Source: Diphasiastrum complanatum (taxonomy: Eukaryota > Streptophyta > Lycopodiopsida > Lycopodiales > Lycopodiaceae). Taken from it: 64,000 bases of DNA. The notes under the pieces are model-generated. The model ran no database searches. It worked only from the letters and a program-made list of their open reading frames with translations, and was not told where the DNA came from. Shown here piece by piece: positions 43,010 through 55,246 of the stretch. Each line of letters opens with the position of its first letter. The first letter of the stretch is position 1. The stretch spans positions 3,325,184 to 3,389,183 of the forward strand of contig CM055101.1 of the NCBI GenBank assembly GCA_029204225.1, read 5' to 3'. The position numbers and the translations under genes were made by a program.

Positions 43010-45538
43010 GCTACTATCAATTTTAAACTATCTCTAAAATTGTCTTTTCTAACACGTTGTTGAGATATTGTTGCTGACTGATAAAGATCAATCCGTTGGG
43101 TTGATCTCATTGAATTTTGATTCTGAGACGCTCGTAGAGTGCCTTGTGGATTTGGCCAACAAGATGCTATTGCTTGCCATCGAGTTCGTATCCCTCTGGC
43201 TGGATGACGTAGATTTCCTCTTCGATGGTTCCATTGAGGAAAGCGGTCTGGAAAACCGTTTGGTGGACTTCAAGGTCTATCGCGGCTGTAAAGGAGAGGA
43301 GTAGACAGATCGACGCATGTTTGACGACTGGGCTGAAGGTTTTTGAATAATCTAGGTCTGGAATCTGAGAAAAGCCTTTGGTGACTAGCCTGGCCTTGTA
43401 ACGATTTAGCCTTCCTTCGGCATCGTACTTTGCCTTGAATATCCATTTGCATGGAATTGGTTTCTGGTCCTTTGGTAGCTCATTCAGTGTCCATGTTTGA
43501 TTCTCCATAAGAGAATCGAATTCGATATCCATTACTGCTTTCCACTAGTCAACATCAAGAGTAGACATCGCCTCAACAACTGTGTTTGGTTCCTGCACGA
43601 AGTAGCATGCCATATCATCCATAAATCTGGATGGAGGCTGTCTGGACCTATTCGACCTTCTGGGTTGAACTTTGGTCCTCTGATGTGGGTTGACTCGATG
43701 AGGTTGTAACTCATCATCTGAGTCAACGTCAAAATTCTGCTGTTGACTCTCTAGATTGGAATTGACTGGTTGCTCAATCCATGAGTCAGAATTATCAATA
43801 GCTTTCCCTTTGTGGTTGATGAACTGGTCTTCCACGAAAATGACATCTCTACTGATGAATGCCTTCTCAGTATCCAAATTGTAGAGCTTGTATGCCTTGT
43901 GATTTGGGGAATGGCTGATGAAAATCATTTTCCTACTCTTATCTTCTAGCTTTCTTCTTAGATCCTCAGGGATCTGAGCGAAAGCGATGCATCCAAACAC
44001 TTGAATATGTTTGAGTGATGGTTTCGATCCTGTCCACACTACATGAGGTGTCTTGCCATCCATGGATCGATTATGCAAATAGGCGGCTACAGTAACAACT
44101 TTTGCCCAGAATTTCTTTGGAAGAGAGGCATGGGCCAACATGCTTTTGGCACTTTCGATGAGTGTCCGGTTCTTCCGCTTAGCTACACCATTGGACTAAG
44201 GTGAGTAGCTGGTTGTATATTGTTGAAGTATCTCGTTGGCCTTGCAGAACTCCTTGAATTTTGTGGAGATGTACTCTTCCCCTCCATCTGTGTGTAGAGC
44301 CTTAATCTTCCTCTAGGTCTAGTTCTTTGCAATCGCCTTGAACTGCTTGAAGAACTTGAATGCTTCAGATCTGTTCTTCAGATAGTAGGTTGCAGTCCTT
44401 CGAGAGAAGTCATCAATGAAGGTTAGGAAATAGAGAGCTCCCCCCGTGGAAGCAGTCTGCATCGGGCCACAAATGTCGCTATGTACAAGGTCAAGCAAGC
44501 CCTTGGATGTATGAACTGAGTCTTAGCTGAAGGGACTCCTTGCATGCTGATAATATAGCTTTCGCATGGAGAAGTTGGCTTGCTAACTGACGACAGATCT
44601 TGTACTAGACTCTAAGCTGACATTTGCTGAATATTGTTGTAGTTAAGATGGCCAAGTTTGAAATGCCACAACATATCAGTTGGTTTAGAAGTGGCTATGT
44701 GAGGAGCTTGACTGTTAGAAGAAAAGCAATGGCTGAGTTTGTATAGATAGCCGCTTATTCTTTTATAGGCTAGAACCTTCCGAGATTTGTCAATAATTGT
44801 GTAGCCTTTCTATATCAAATTTGACCCTTCGACCTGAATCGAAGATTCTACTAAATGAGAGCAAAATTTTTGGTCAGATTTGGAATGTTGAGCAACTTGA
44901 CCTCACCTCTTTTGTTTAAATTAACTCTGACTGTTCCTTCACCTCTGATTGAATGCGATGAGTTTTTTCCAAGTTGCACAACTCGAGAGTGGGTGAATGA
45001 CTTGTAGTCTTTAAAACAGTCGCGATGGTGAGTCATGTGTTGAGTTGCTCCAAAGTCTAGATACCAGGAATCGATATCCTGTTGTTCTCCAACTTTGGTC
45101 ATGAAAGCTGTTTCATCTTCTTCTTCTTATTGTTGCTGATTTGAGTGATTGGCTGTAGCACTATGTGCTTGTTGTTGGATCTGCTTCTTCTTTTCGTTGT
45201 TGTACTTCAAAGTTCGACAATCCTTGATTTCGTGGCAAGTCTTCTTAAGTATCTACAGAAAAATTTCTGTGCAGGTTGGAATGATGAAGAGCCTGAATTC
45301 AATCCTGAACTATAATTTGGTCCAGACTGTATGTTGCTCTTCTTGTCAGTAGAGCCTGACTTTGTAGATCTCTTGGACCTAAACTTCTGATTTTTTGAAT
45401 ACAGAGCTTCTGGTTTGAGCTCCCAACAATGTCCCACAGTTCTTTGGCTAGAAGTATAACCTTCATCTTGAATTTCCAGAGATGGTAGTTATCTCCATCA
45501 AGTTTGTCAATGAGAGATGAACTAGATGATGGATCCAT
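43010..45538 (-). pseudogene. copia gag-pol with internal deletions
   Basis: From 45538 on the minus strand: gag start (DGDNYHLWKFKMKVILLAKE). An internal gap then leads to a knuckle region (KNQKFRSKRSTKS), protease WYLDFGATQHMTHHRD at about 45070 (family DSG, here DFG), and integrase pieces. The 44141-43545 frame holds the integrase tail (FWAKVVTVAAYLHNRS, VFGCIAFAQIPEDL) and linker. RT entry follows at 43532-43167 (NQTWTLNELP, PCKWIFKAKYD, YKARLVTKGFSQ, TAFLNGTIEEEIYVIQPEG). After a KALYE block near 43130 it jumps to a later RT segment (IFISQQQYLNNVLE) and stops at about 43010. The DSG-to-DFG change would kill the protease. The catalytic YVDD, RNase H and 3' LTR are missing. Confidence 0.85.
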
Positions 45539-45681
45539 TTTGGCTGAACGAGATCGTTGGTAGAAACAACGACCGTCGAAATATTGTTGGCTATGCGTTT
45601 GCTAGAAAGACTTCTTGATAGAAACAAGACTAATAATCCGCAGTAGAAATGCAGATTACTGAAATGCCTGCTCTGATACCA

Positions 45682-46583
45682 TGTCATAAAATGGTGGGAC
45701 GTGTGAGCGGCAACGAAAGCTCAAGGATGGAGCGGTGTGTAGGAACGGAAACACAATAGTTAGCAGCAGAATTATTCAAGTAGAAGAACTCATACAGAAT
45801 GCGCAAATGAACGATGCAGTAGTGAGACAAATTGTACTATGATAAAAATCAACAGTGAGTACAATAGCTTGAAGTAATAACTTCAGCTTGCTGAGCATGA
45901 TAACGTTGGCTACAAAAAAAAAACTTTGATTGAAAAGAGTAATTCAATTAACTCAATTAACACACACATAGCTTGAATCAGCTAATATATATAGATTTAC
46001 AAGTGTCGAAGAAAAAATATCTTACAAGTCTTTAATGTTATTTACGCCAGCCTTTGCATATGTACAAAGTTGGTTACTACCAACCGCCTTTGGAATATTT
46101 GGTTGTCCAGCTATTTTGAGGGTTGCTGACAAATTGGCGACATCGATCAGCCAATGTAGCAAAACACGAAAAAGCCGAAAAACCCAAAGGTGCCCTTAGA
46201 CTGAAGGCATGTAAATCTTGAACGTGTCCTTAGAGCGAAGGCAGGGAAAAAGGCAAAAAGCCGAAGGCAGAAAAAAGAAAAAAAGAGGCGAAGGTGCCTT
46301 AAAATTGATTTTAAGTCATTCTAGCTTGTGTCTCCTTTTTCACGAAGGGGCAAAAAATGCGAAAAAGGCAAAGGTGCATAAAAAATGGTTTCTAAGGAAT
46401 TCTGGCCACTGTGTCATTTTTTTCGCGAAGGTGCGGAAAAGGGCGAAGGTGCCTAAAAATGGTTAAGGCAAAAAAATCTCAAAGGAAAAATGTGAAGGTC
46501 CAAAAAGATGTAGTCGGCCTTCGGTTTTCAGGATGCTCATTACTTGAGCGATTTGTTTAAGGCTGAGCATAAGAAATCTAACA
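45682..46583 (-). repeat. copia 5' LTR (902 bp) with primer-binding site
   Basis: On the minus strand it starts TGTTAGATTTC at 46583 and ends CCATTTTATGACA at 45682. GCTCTGATACCA at 45670-45681 is the complement of the tRNA-Met primer site next to it. The U3 part (46190-46500) is full of GCGAAGGTGCC, AAAAAATGCGAAAAA and similar short repeats. The LTR interrupts copia sequence at 46584, so this element inserted into the copia at 46589-48940. Confidence 0.85.
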
Positions 46584-46588
46584 TTTAC

Positions 46589-48940
46589 ATCATCATCAAG
46601 AATGTTAGATCCATTTACATCATCATCAATATACTTGAACATACTTTTGGAATGTCCCCCTCATCAAAAATGATGTCTCTACCAACAATCACTTTGTTAG
46701 TAGTAGGAATGTAAACCTGGTCGGCTTTACTCACCTCACTATATCCAACAAATATACTTTTCCTTGAAGACGGATCCTCCTTGGTCCTATCATCAAGAGT
46801 TATGTTGACATAGCATGTGCATCCAAAAGTTCTAAGAAAGCTGACACTCAGCCTCCTCTTGAATAGCATCTCAAAAGGTGTCCTTCCATCCAAAATAGCA
46901 CTCGGCCACCTATTGCACAAGAAATTAGCACACAACAATGCTTGATCCCAAAATGGCTTATCAAGGTTAGCACTTAACCTCATGACTTTGGCACTTTCAC
47001 ATAAAGTCCTATTCTTCCCCTCTGCCACTCCATTTTGTTGTTGGGTCCTTGGTGTTGTATACTCCCTCTTGGCCCCATGCTCATCACAAACGGCCTTGAA
47101 CTTGGTAGATATGTACTCTCCACCATTGTCACTCCTCATGCATTTGATTCTTGTAGAAAATTGGTTCTCCCTTGCATTCTTGAACTTGGCAAACACATAT
47201 ACACTTCATCTATGCTCTTTAGTAAATAGATCCAACAAAATCTACTAAAATCATCGATGAAAGTTACATACATCTTAGCTCCACTATTGCTAATTTTAGT
47301 GATTCCATGAACATCGAATGTACAACTTGAAAAGGCTTTGTAGATCTAGATGTAGATCTAGTATAAGGTAGTCTATGTGACTTTGAAAAAGCACAAGACT
47401 CACAAACATGATTGGTGCTACTTAAGGAACTTGGAAGACCAATCACAACCTTCGTTCTAGCCATTACCTCCAATGACTTGAAGTTGAGGTGCCCATAATT
47501 TTATGCCAAACCTCTTGAATAGGTATTTGCTCTCTTTCAACACATCCAACTTGGTTAGCAATGACACAAGCATCTAGTTTGAACAACTTCCCTTGCCTTT
47601 TACCTTTTGCAATCAAGATATCCTTCCTTTTGATCATAGAAGCATCTCCATCAAACTCCACTTTGAGGCCTTTACTTAACAATTGACTCACACTAAGCAA
47701 AATTCTTGGTAATAGATGGAATGAACAAAACATCCTCCAAATGAACATTCCTATTTGTAGAGAGATAAATAGGAATTGTGACAATCCCTTTGATAGCACA
47801 CTCACCATTATTGGCCGTGTAGATCACCCTCTTGTCATCTTCATATGCCAACAAAGAAGTGAAGTACTCTTTGTGAAAAGTCATCTGTGAACTTGCTCCA
47901 CTATCAATCCACCATGGATCTAGATCTCCATCATTAGCAAGCATACATGAAGACATCACAAAAGCATCATCATTTGCATCTTGCACATCTAAATCATCCT
48001 CATCAAGAGTAAGATTACCTTGCTTGTCTCCTTGAACTCTCTTCTTCTTGTAGCACTCACTTGAAAAGTGTCCTTTGATTCCACAATAGAAGCACTTGAG
48101 CTTTGATCTATCTTTATTTTTGCCATTTGAAGAAGCCTCCCCTTGATCTTTCCCTTTATACCACTTGCTTTTGCCTTTGCCCTTGATGAACATAGCCTCC
48201 TTTCCAACTTGAGATGGTGATGAAGATCCACCTCTTGCTTGAAGCCTATATTTTTCATTGATCAAGATCTCTTGAAGATCAATCAAACTTGGCAAAGTCT
48301 TTTGAATGGAAAGACTTTGAACAATATTATCATGAGCATCCAACAATCCATTAAGAATAACTTGAACAAGCTCTCCTTCCTTAATGCTCTCATCAATGCA
48401 AGCTAACTCATCATTCAAAACTTTCACTCTCAAAATAAAAGTACTTGGACTTTCTTCACTCTTTTGCAAACAAAAAAATATTTGCCTTCTTAGAGTCAAC
48501 ACTCTAGAAGAGCTTCTTCAATGAATCCCAAACATCCTTTGATGAAGTACTCTTACCAACTTCCTTGAGATGCTCATTGGTAACATTCATCTTCATCATG
48601 TGTAGAGCCCTTTTGGCCCTCTTGTCATACCTCATTTGAGCTTGTTGTTTTGTTGGCCTCTCTTCCAAATCTACAACAATATCCAAAACATCATCCTCAA
48701 CACTTCATTGGAAACATTCATCTTTATGATTTGTAGGGCCATCCTAGCCCTCTTTTTGTACTTTTGGACCTCTTGGAGCACTTGAGGCTCATCCTCCATC
48801 CTAGCACAACCTCCATCACATCTTGGAGCACCAAAATGGACTCCATCCTCACCTTCCAAATAGCACAATTGGAGGTGTTCAATCTCTCACCATGATCCAA
48901 CAAAATGGAAGCTAAATTTCTTGAAAAATTGTCTTGCAAT
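46589..48940 (-). pseudogene. copia gag-protease-integrase, cut by another copia
   Basis: It is closely related to the element at 59343-63481. On the minus strand: gag from about 48940 with a repeated segment (MALQIIKMNVSNEVL, then ALHMMKMNVTNEHLKEV), KYRLQARGGSSSP, zinc knuckle CFYCGIKGHFSSECY (about 48090), intact protease WWIDSGASSQMTF (about 47910), FVPSITK-like GAG-pre-integrase, and CESCAFSKSH. The integrase core follows with RSDNGGEYIST and TPRTQQQNGVAE, and an FGCTCYVNITLDDRTKED block. The first catalytic Asp region is frameshifted near 47270. The sequence ends at about 46589 (GSNILDDDVN) where the LTR of the copia at 43-46.6 kb begins, so the RT half is absent. Confidence 0.85.
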
Positions 48941-48955
48941 GGATCAAAAGGTGTT

Positions 48956-48958
<3 letters not shown>

Positions 48959-49023
<65 letters not shown>
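48959..49023. repeat. (CT)32 microsatellite with one interruption
   Basis: CT dinucleotides with a single G at about 49004. It sits just upstream of the minus-strand copia gag and reads as (GA)n in the element's leader. Confidence 0.97.
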
Positions 49024-49089
49024 AATAATGGATCCTTAAAAGGTATACTACCAACTCTAATATGAGATCTTACAGCTTGGTGTGAGACC

Positions 49090-49720
49090 TATCTCACTAG
49101 CTCTATTAATCTCTCTCAAACTAGATCAAACGCTCATTCCAAGATGGAAAAAGGACAAAGTTTGCGTCAACTTGACTCAAGCACACAGAATTACTCAAAA
49201 ACATCCACAAATGACTCAAATACAATTGAATTGCATGAAACTACGTGGCTATGACCTCAAAAAATAGTCTAGATCTCAAATAGACAAGATTGGCAAGCTT
49301 TTTTCTAAGTTTTTAGATTAAACAAGCAAGATATGGATCAAACCAAAAGTGTCCATACAGGTATAGGTGCCCTACCTATTCTCATTCAAAAGGCTATAGA
49401 TTTTGATTGGCTCATCGAATTGGTTTGAAACAAATTGCATCAAAAACTAGACTTTTTGAGCTTTCTAACAAGCTACTAGCATAGATTTTGGATTAAACTT
49501 GGAGGAGAACCAAAACATCAAATTTGGCTATACCTCACACATGTCTGAGCATTGAATTTCGTACAATACCAGATCAGGTCTATTGTCAAGATTGACCAAA
49601 ATAGTGTAGAAATCTCATAACTCCAAAAACTTAAATACAAGTAGATTGATATCCTATATGTAGCTACTTGAGCTAGAGGGGAGTGTAAGATGATTGGACC
49701 CTTTTTTCCCTCCTCAAAAT
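49090..49720 (-). mobile_element. copia leader region
   Basis: Bases 49100-49570 match 3905-4380 (shared CTACGTGGCTATGACCTC-type and TCTAGATCTCAAATAGACAAG blocks). Position upstream of gag (ending 48940) on the minus strand marks it as 5' leader. No LTR or primer site is preserved; beyond about 49620 similarity fades. Confidence 0.6.
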
Positions 49721-49924
49721 CCTACTGGTTGAGTGACGTATGAGGCCTTAATCTTGATTGGACCATTTTGAGAGATTCTAGCTTATTGATTGGTCACTAG
49801 CTCTCATGACAACACATTGAGATGTGTCACTCACCAAATCTAATCATGACACAGTAGACTAACCTAACTCGAGCTACATCACTTTTGACTTTTGCCCTAA
49901 TTATGACTTGACATGTGTATAATC

Positions 49925-51311
49925 CTATTTTGCCTCTATTGCCAAATTTTCACTTTTGGAAACGGTTCTTTGTGCTGCTTGCCATATATGCAAACATCAC
50001 ATCTGCTAGATCATAATTAAAACCTGTAAGCATACCTTCTTTAGCAAGATTTTGTAAACCTCTCCCTTCATGATGCCCTAGTCTTATATGCCATAGATTA
50101 TTAGCTTTGGTGGAGCTTAAACTCTGACAGACTACTGGTCTTTCTTCTTCTCCTCCTTGTAGTTGGTATAAGTCTCCAATTCAAGAACCAATTCCTATAG
50201 TCTCCCCTTCCCTATGAATGCTACACCCATCTCTTTCAAATAGCACATCTAAGCTTGAATCAATGATGTGTGCTATTCATAAGAGGTTCTTTGCAAGGTT
50301 CGGCACATACAAGACGTCCTTCAGGACTATGTTCCTCCCTTGTCTAAGGCAGAGTGATGCAACTCCCCTTCCCACAACATCAATTCTTTTTTTGTTCTCC
50401 CATCATAATCTTTATCCCTATAAGCATTTAGTATGTAATAAATGCTGCTCGAACCGTATGTCATGTGTGAAGTCGCTACAAAGTCCAAATACCAGTAGGG
50501 ATTTTCTGTGCATTCTTTACTTATGAATATGGTCTTGACAGCTACCATTTCTGAGCTTCCTCCAGAGGAATTCTCCCTGGAATTATTGTATGACTGCTCA
50601 GAGGACACAGACAGGGACAATACCATACTGGATCTTAGTGTTTATGATCAAATCTACATGTACTTTGCTATTCTAGCATGTGTGGATTGATGATTTCTAT
50701 CTTGTGAATGATTCTAGAAGTGCATCCAAATTTAGCCAAGATCTTGTTGATCCATTAAGTATCTTTTGGATTTGAATTCCTCACAATGATGTTCTTCTGC
50801 CATCATAGCAAATGCATCCCCTGCTTGCCAACTGCCTTTGGAGCATAACTATTCGTGAGAACCCTTTTGATTGTTAACTTTGCTGCAAGGAATTCCATAC
50901 TCCCTTTGATGTTTCCAGGTCCCTGACCAGAGAAACGGCTGCATCTCCAAGAGACGTGCACATGATCATGTGCGCCTTTGCATCCTTGTGAGCTATGACA
51001 TCGGCCTGCGCGGTATAGCGAGTGTTGAGAACACGGGGTCCCAATATTTTGCGAAAAAAATCGTATATCTCTTCACTTTTTTAGTTTGGAAGGTTTAGGC
51101 AGATTTTGACGTGGTTTAATGTTTGAGTAGTGCTTTCTACGAAGATCTATCTCATGCTTGAAGAAGCTAGCTAGATTGAGATCTCCTTAGTAGCTAAATT
51201 TTGAATCTTTTAAGCTCTACTTTACTGATTGCAGCAATTTGCAATTGTGGCTACGAACTTACGCACTGACATCCTGGATGCTGGATCTGACAGAGGTTTT
51301 GATTCCGTCAT
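49925..51311 (-). pseudogene. copia gag-protease-GAG-pre-integrase fragment
   Basis: On the minus strand an ATG at 51311 opens MTESKPLSDPAS. A later frame reads RYTAQADVIAHKDAKAH and TSLGDAAVSLVRDLETSKG (about 51010-50900), the copia gag domain. The protease reads WYLDFVATSHMTY at about 50480; the DSG active site is DFV, so it is dead. GAG-pre-integrase is LWHIRLGHHEGRGLQNLAK (about 50080) and ends with GKQHKEPFPK near 49935. Frames are broken many times. It differs in sequence from the copias at 46.6 and 59.3 kb, so it is another family. Confidence 0.75.
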
Positions 51312-51755
51312 TTGTTTCACGTGTTATCTGATCTTCGCTAAAATAAACACAGGCCGAAGCAGTAAAAATCTGCCACCCAATAAAACGTACATAAGAGAAA
51401 CCTCTTAACAAGTATGATTTCTTACTTGGAAAATAAATTACTTATGGATTTGAGCAGTTTTACCCGATTTCTACTAACAATGAACATTCCCATGCGAAAA
51501 TCAAGCTACGGACAACAAATCAATACTGTGAAGAAACTGAGTTTTGTGCCGAACTTGGAAGACGTCCGCAAGTTTCTTACAAAACATGCCATAAAGAATG
51601 GCGTTTGATACGAAGTTTTACAAATATTTTTGGGATCAGACGATGGAGTTTCTTAAACAGTGTTCGAATTATGCAATTGCTGAATATATGAATCTACCTA
51701 ATTTGAGCTCCTTGTTGCTCAACTTGGTTGCTGATCTACTTAAAGTGGGCTGTAC
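51312..51755. other. short non-coding gap
   Basis: Two small plus ORFs (51414-51608, 51598-51852) show no motif; the second overlaps the 3' end of the minus gene at 51756. No LTR or primer site for the copia at 51311 was found. Confidence 0.45.
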
Positions 51756-53000
51756 TCAAGAGATTAGGAGTTTTTCCTCTTTCTCAAACTCGCAAACAAC
51801 AAATTTTCTTTCCTTCACGCCTTGCACCAACTCCTGTAAACTGCAACAGTAGCCATTGTGAGCGTCTAAAGTTTTCACTGGAGCTAGGCTTACAGCCTCA
51901 CAAAGCTGACAAACTCCATAGAAGTAAGCCATATCTTGTGTGGTCCAGCCCTTCTCCTTTACAAAAGCGCGGCCAGGTCCCCTTACTGTGACTGAGCTGT
52001 CATCACCTCCAGTCAAAAAATTTCCTTGTATATGAACCTCATATCGAACATCATGTAAAAAGAGTTCATTTATATGTCTCTTCCAGGGTCCCCAAACGCT
52101 TGAGACGGGGTGAAAATTTCGAATTCTGCGTTTATTTACTCTCATATTCGTCACAATCGGAAATATTTTCATCACTTTTGCGGATACCTCTTTAGTAACA
52201 AAATTACTACAATCAAATCGCGTGGATATTGTGGACATGAACGTATGCAAAAACACGCGAGTATCTCGGTTTGAGAACCGAGATATGATCCACTTCACAA
52301 ACCTTGACAACCAGTATTGAACAAATTTCCAAGCTTTGTTAGCCCAAAAAGAGAACACATCCATAAAAATAATGACAATACTGAGCATTACTGACCAGAA
52401 ATCAAAGTGTTTTGCTTGAAGTATTAAAGGCCAGATTGACACAAATCTCAAAAAGTTTTGATTTAGCACTTGCTTGGAGCTATAATCAAAGAAGCAAGCG
52501 ACGTCGGGTTCAATTGCATAACCTTTCCCGGAGCTTACGTGATCCATAGCTTGATAAAAGTCCAACCTCCTTATTAAATGGCCGTCAGGCCACAGAAGAT
52601 CATCATCCACACCAAACTGTAAGGTTGCTCTAAAATATTCGCCGGATAGCATTTCCATGTGGCGCGCTCTAATCATATCTGAAACATACATATATTCGCT
52701 GGGATCAATATTGAATGACAGTTTACAGTTGAACCCATCTATGTCATCGCATGACATTACCTCGCTTGAAGTTGTATTCGGCAACACTGGATCAAGAGGA
52801 ATATCCTGCATAATAACCAGTTTTCTAACTTTGTAACATGAATCAAGTCCATGCCACAGAGAAGACAATAGCACGTAAGGGAGCCTAAAAAATTTGGCTG
52901 TCCTTATAAACTGCCAAACAGAATAGAATAACTGAAACCATAGAAAGTATTGAAGCACAGTACGGAATCTCGCACTCACGTCTGGATGCAGAAAACTCAT
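51756..53000 (-). CDS. uncharacterised 414-aa protein, single exon, hydrophobic segments
   Basis: An uninterrupted frame starts at the ATG at 53000, with an in-frame TGA three codons upstream, and ends in KEEKLLIS. The N-terminal 60 residues hold two aromatic-hydrophobic segments (TVLQYFLWFQLFYSVWQF; RLPYVLLSSLWHGL). Residues about 110-170 look folded (SEYMYVSDMIRARHMEML, YFRATLQFGVDDDLLWPDG). A strongly hydrophobic stretch follows at about 190-225 (FWSVMLSIVIIFMDVFSFW), then a basic part (RVNKRRIRNFHP) and a Cys-containing tail (FYGVCQLCEAVSL). I do not recognise the family. It is not gag, pol, transposase or SDR. A membrane location is inferred from hydrophobicity only. It may be a lineage-specific gene or an unfamiliar transposon gene. 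Neighbours are all transposon relics, while this frame is intact. Confidence 0.6.
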   Translation of the reverse strand: MSFLHPDVSARFRTVLQYFLWFQLFYSVWQFIRTAKFFRLPYVLLSSLWHGLDSCYKVRKLVIMQDIPLDPVLPNTTSSEVMSCDDIDGFNCKLSFNIDPSEYMYVSDMIRARHMEMLSGEYFRATLQFGVDDDLLWPDGHLIRRLDFYQAMDHVSSGKGYAIEPDVACFFDYSSKQVLNQNFLRFVSIWPLILQAKHFDFWSVMLSIVIIFMDVFSFWANKAWKFVQYWLSRFVKWIISRFSNRDTRVFLHTFMSTISTRFDCSNFVTKEVSAKVMKIFPIVTNMRVNKRRIRNFHPVSSVWGPWKRHINELFLHDVRYEVHIQGNFLTGGDDSSVTVRGPGRAFVKEKGWTTQDMAYFYGVCQLCEAVSLAPVKTLDAHNGYCCSLQELVQGVKERKFVVCEFEKEEKLLIS

Positions 53001-53091
53001 AATGATTCAGAAAACTGTATGTCTACTTGTAATCTCTGCGAAAAATCGTCAGCAAGAGGCCACAAGTCTGACTTCTGCTAACTATTTGAAG

Positions 53092-53093
<2 letters not shown>

Positions 53094-53149
<56 letters not shown>
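53094..53149. repeat. (CT)28 microsatellite
   Basis: CT dinucleotides about 95 bases upstream of the start codon at 53000; read as (GA)n in the probable 5' leader of that minus-strand gene. ORFs through it are artefacts. Confidence 0.97.
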
Positions 53150-53150
<1 letters not shown>

Positions 53151-55246
53151 CTTTGTTGTAGAAGCTCTGTTCTTGCATTTGAGATGGAATGGGGAAAACT
53201 ACAATCCACCGTTGCACATCCACGGCTCACAGCAAAACTTTACTTTTCACTCAGATGATACTTAATCAAAAGCCTAAATGCTGGTCAGCTTCTGTGCCAG
53301 AACTCAGAAATGTGAAATCAACAACTGTGATTGTCGTTGGCATTACATGAGAAGCTGCGGTGTAACATTTGTGGTTATCACTGAACACGATTCCCGACAT
53401 CCCAGATAGGCTGGATTGCACCAAGCAATTTGGCTTATCACAAACATCAGTAAGGTATGGATTCTAAATTGTAGAATAATGCAGCTGATTGGAGCCTAGT
53501 CCTCAAGCTGCTCTGCAGTATATATGTATTATATGTATATTTTATATATGATCAGATCAATGCTAGACAATACCCCACCACATATATTTTTTCATGTCAG
53601 TAATTGTTAAACGATTTTAGCCGAGTCGAGACTGATGGATCTCCAAAGTGTAGTTAACATGGATTACGAGTGACAACTAAATCTTAAGATTAACGCGTAA
53701 CGACATTACTGGTAGAGGAGCCGCGGTACTTTTAGAGCAGCTCAAAAAGAGACTTGTACACCTGAGCAAGCAATTATGAGTGATGGAAAACTTGAGAGAT
53801 CCACCAGCTGGTATGTACCTCAGTTTGCGCTTTAGCATGATAGAAGCACTATAATCAACACGTAGTCCCTTGCTCTCTTTTTCTTTTTTGCAGGACAATT
53901 AGATTCAAAGTTGTACATTATTGCACAATCTTCATAATATGTCATTGGCAGACCTTTCTTGAAGATATTCAGCACTAAGTTGTATGATCTTAAATTGATC
54001 ATTCATCAAAGGCATGGTGAAATGAAGTATTTGCTTGCTAGGTTGTATTCCTTTCAAGAAATGCTAAATACTCTTTTCATTTCTAACATGAGCATTATTT
54101 TTTTTTTGGAAGAAAACTGACCATAGATTATAGACATGGAGCTACAAGCCCTACATAGCTTTGGTACTTACTTTTCCATCTTCAGTAACTAGTGCAACAA
54201 TTGGCATAAATCTTACGACCCAATGAGGTTGAAATGTACAATCAATATCCCATTGAGTTCTTAGTTGTTTTTTGTTTTCTACAAAACTTCTCGTTGTCAT
54301 TCTCTACTTGATATATTTTGTCTTTGTCATTCATAGCTGGTGTTGACGAATGATCATCCTCCTATAGATTATGAGAAACTTCTAGCAAATCTATTGAATT
54401 CTCATTTGAAGAGAAAGGTGGTGCGTTTGAGCTAGAATTTTGCAAGACATGGCTAGGAGATGAAGACATATATCTCTTGCGACTGATCGTTGGGACTCTA
54501 AAGTTGAAACATCATTGATAATAATTGATGGATTGATCTCTTCAATGATTGGAGACTTGTGGAAGTTGTGTCAATTGTAGGTGTGTCATTTTCTTTATTC
54601 CATGATCAGGCACAATTGACTTCCTTTGTCCCATATTGAATGAAATGTTTTGTAAACATACAAATATTTACCAATTGAGATACTCTCTTCATTATAGAAG
54701 CTAAAAAGCCAACGTGAGAATATTACTTTCAGTTTTTGGGTCAAAATTAATACTCTTTACAAAATTGTCAAATCGGGGAATTGAATCATTGAATCATTAT
54801 ACAAATATAAAGATATCTATGTTAATCATTCGTTACATATGATCATTAGCACAAAGTGCCTTCATCCCTTAGGGAGGATGGCCTACAGCCCTAAACACTC
54901 CTTATGTCCATCATTAGGCGGAGGTACCTTCAACACCCTTTGTCACTCCCAAACATTGAAGGCTAGTAATCAATCACTCTAGGTGAAACATAGATATTTG
55001 TAAAAGTGTCATGACAACAATACAAAAATCATGACAACAATGATAACCTTCCTCTGGGAACAATGACCTAGAGAAGGTTTAAAGAATATCAAAATCAACT
55101 CAAAAAAATCCTTTGTCAGAATAAGTTTTTTTTAATTTCTAGACATAAATACTTTTGATAAGAAGTCCATACAATAAGCATGGGACTAATGACACGGTCT
55201 TAGAAAGCTCTAGACTACCTACTACAATGCTAATTAATGATACAAA
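53150..55246. other. non-coding stretch
   Basis: No supported gene. A TATATGTATTATATGTATATT-type AT tract lies near 53520-53555 and could include a distant promoter of the minus gene at 53000. The remaining ORFs are short and motif-free. Confidence 0.5.

Noticed and set aside
51598-51852. Plus-strand 84-codon ORF
   Set aside because: It overlaps the end of the intact minus-strand 414-aa frame and has no recognisable motif.
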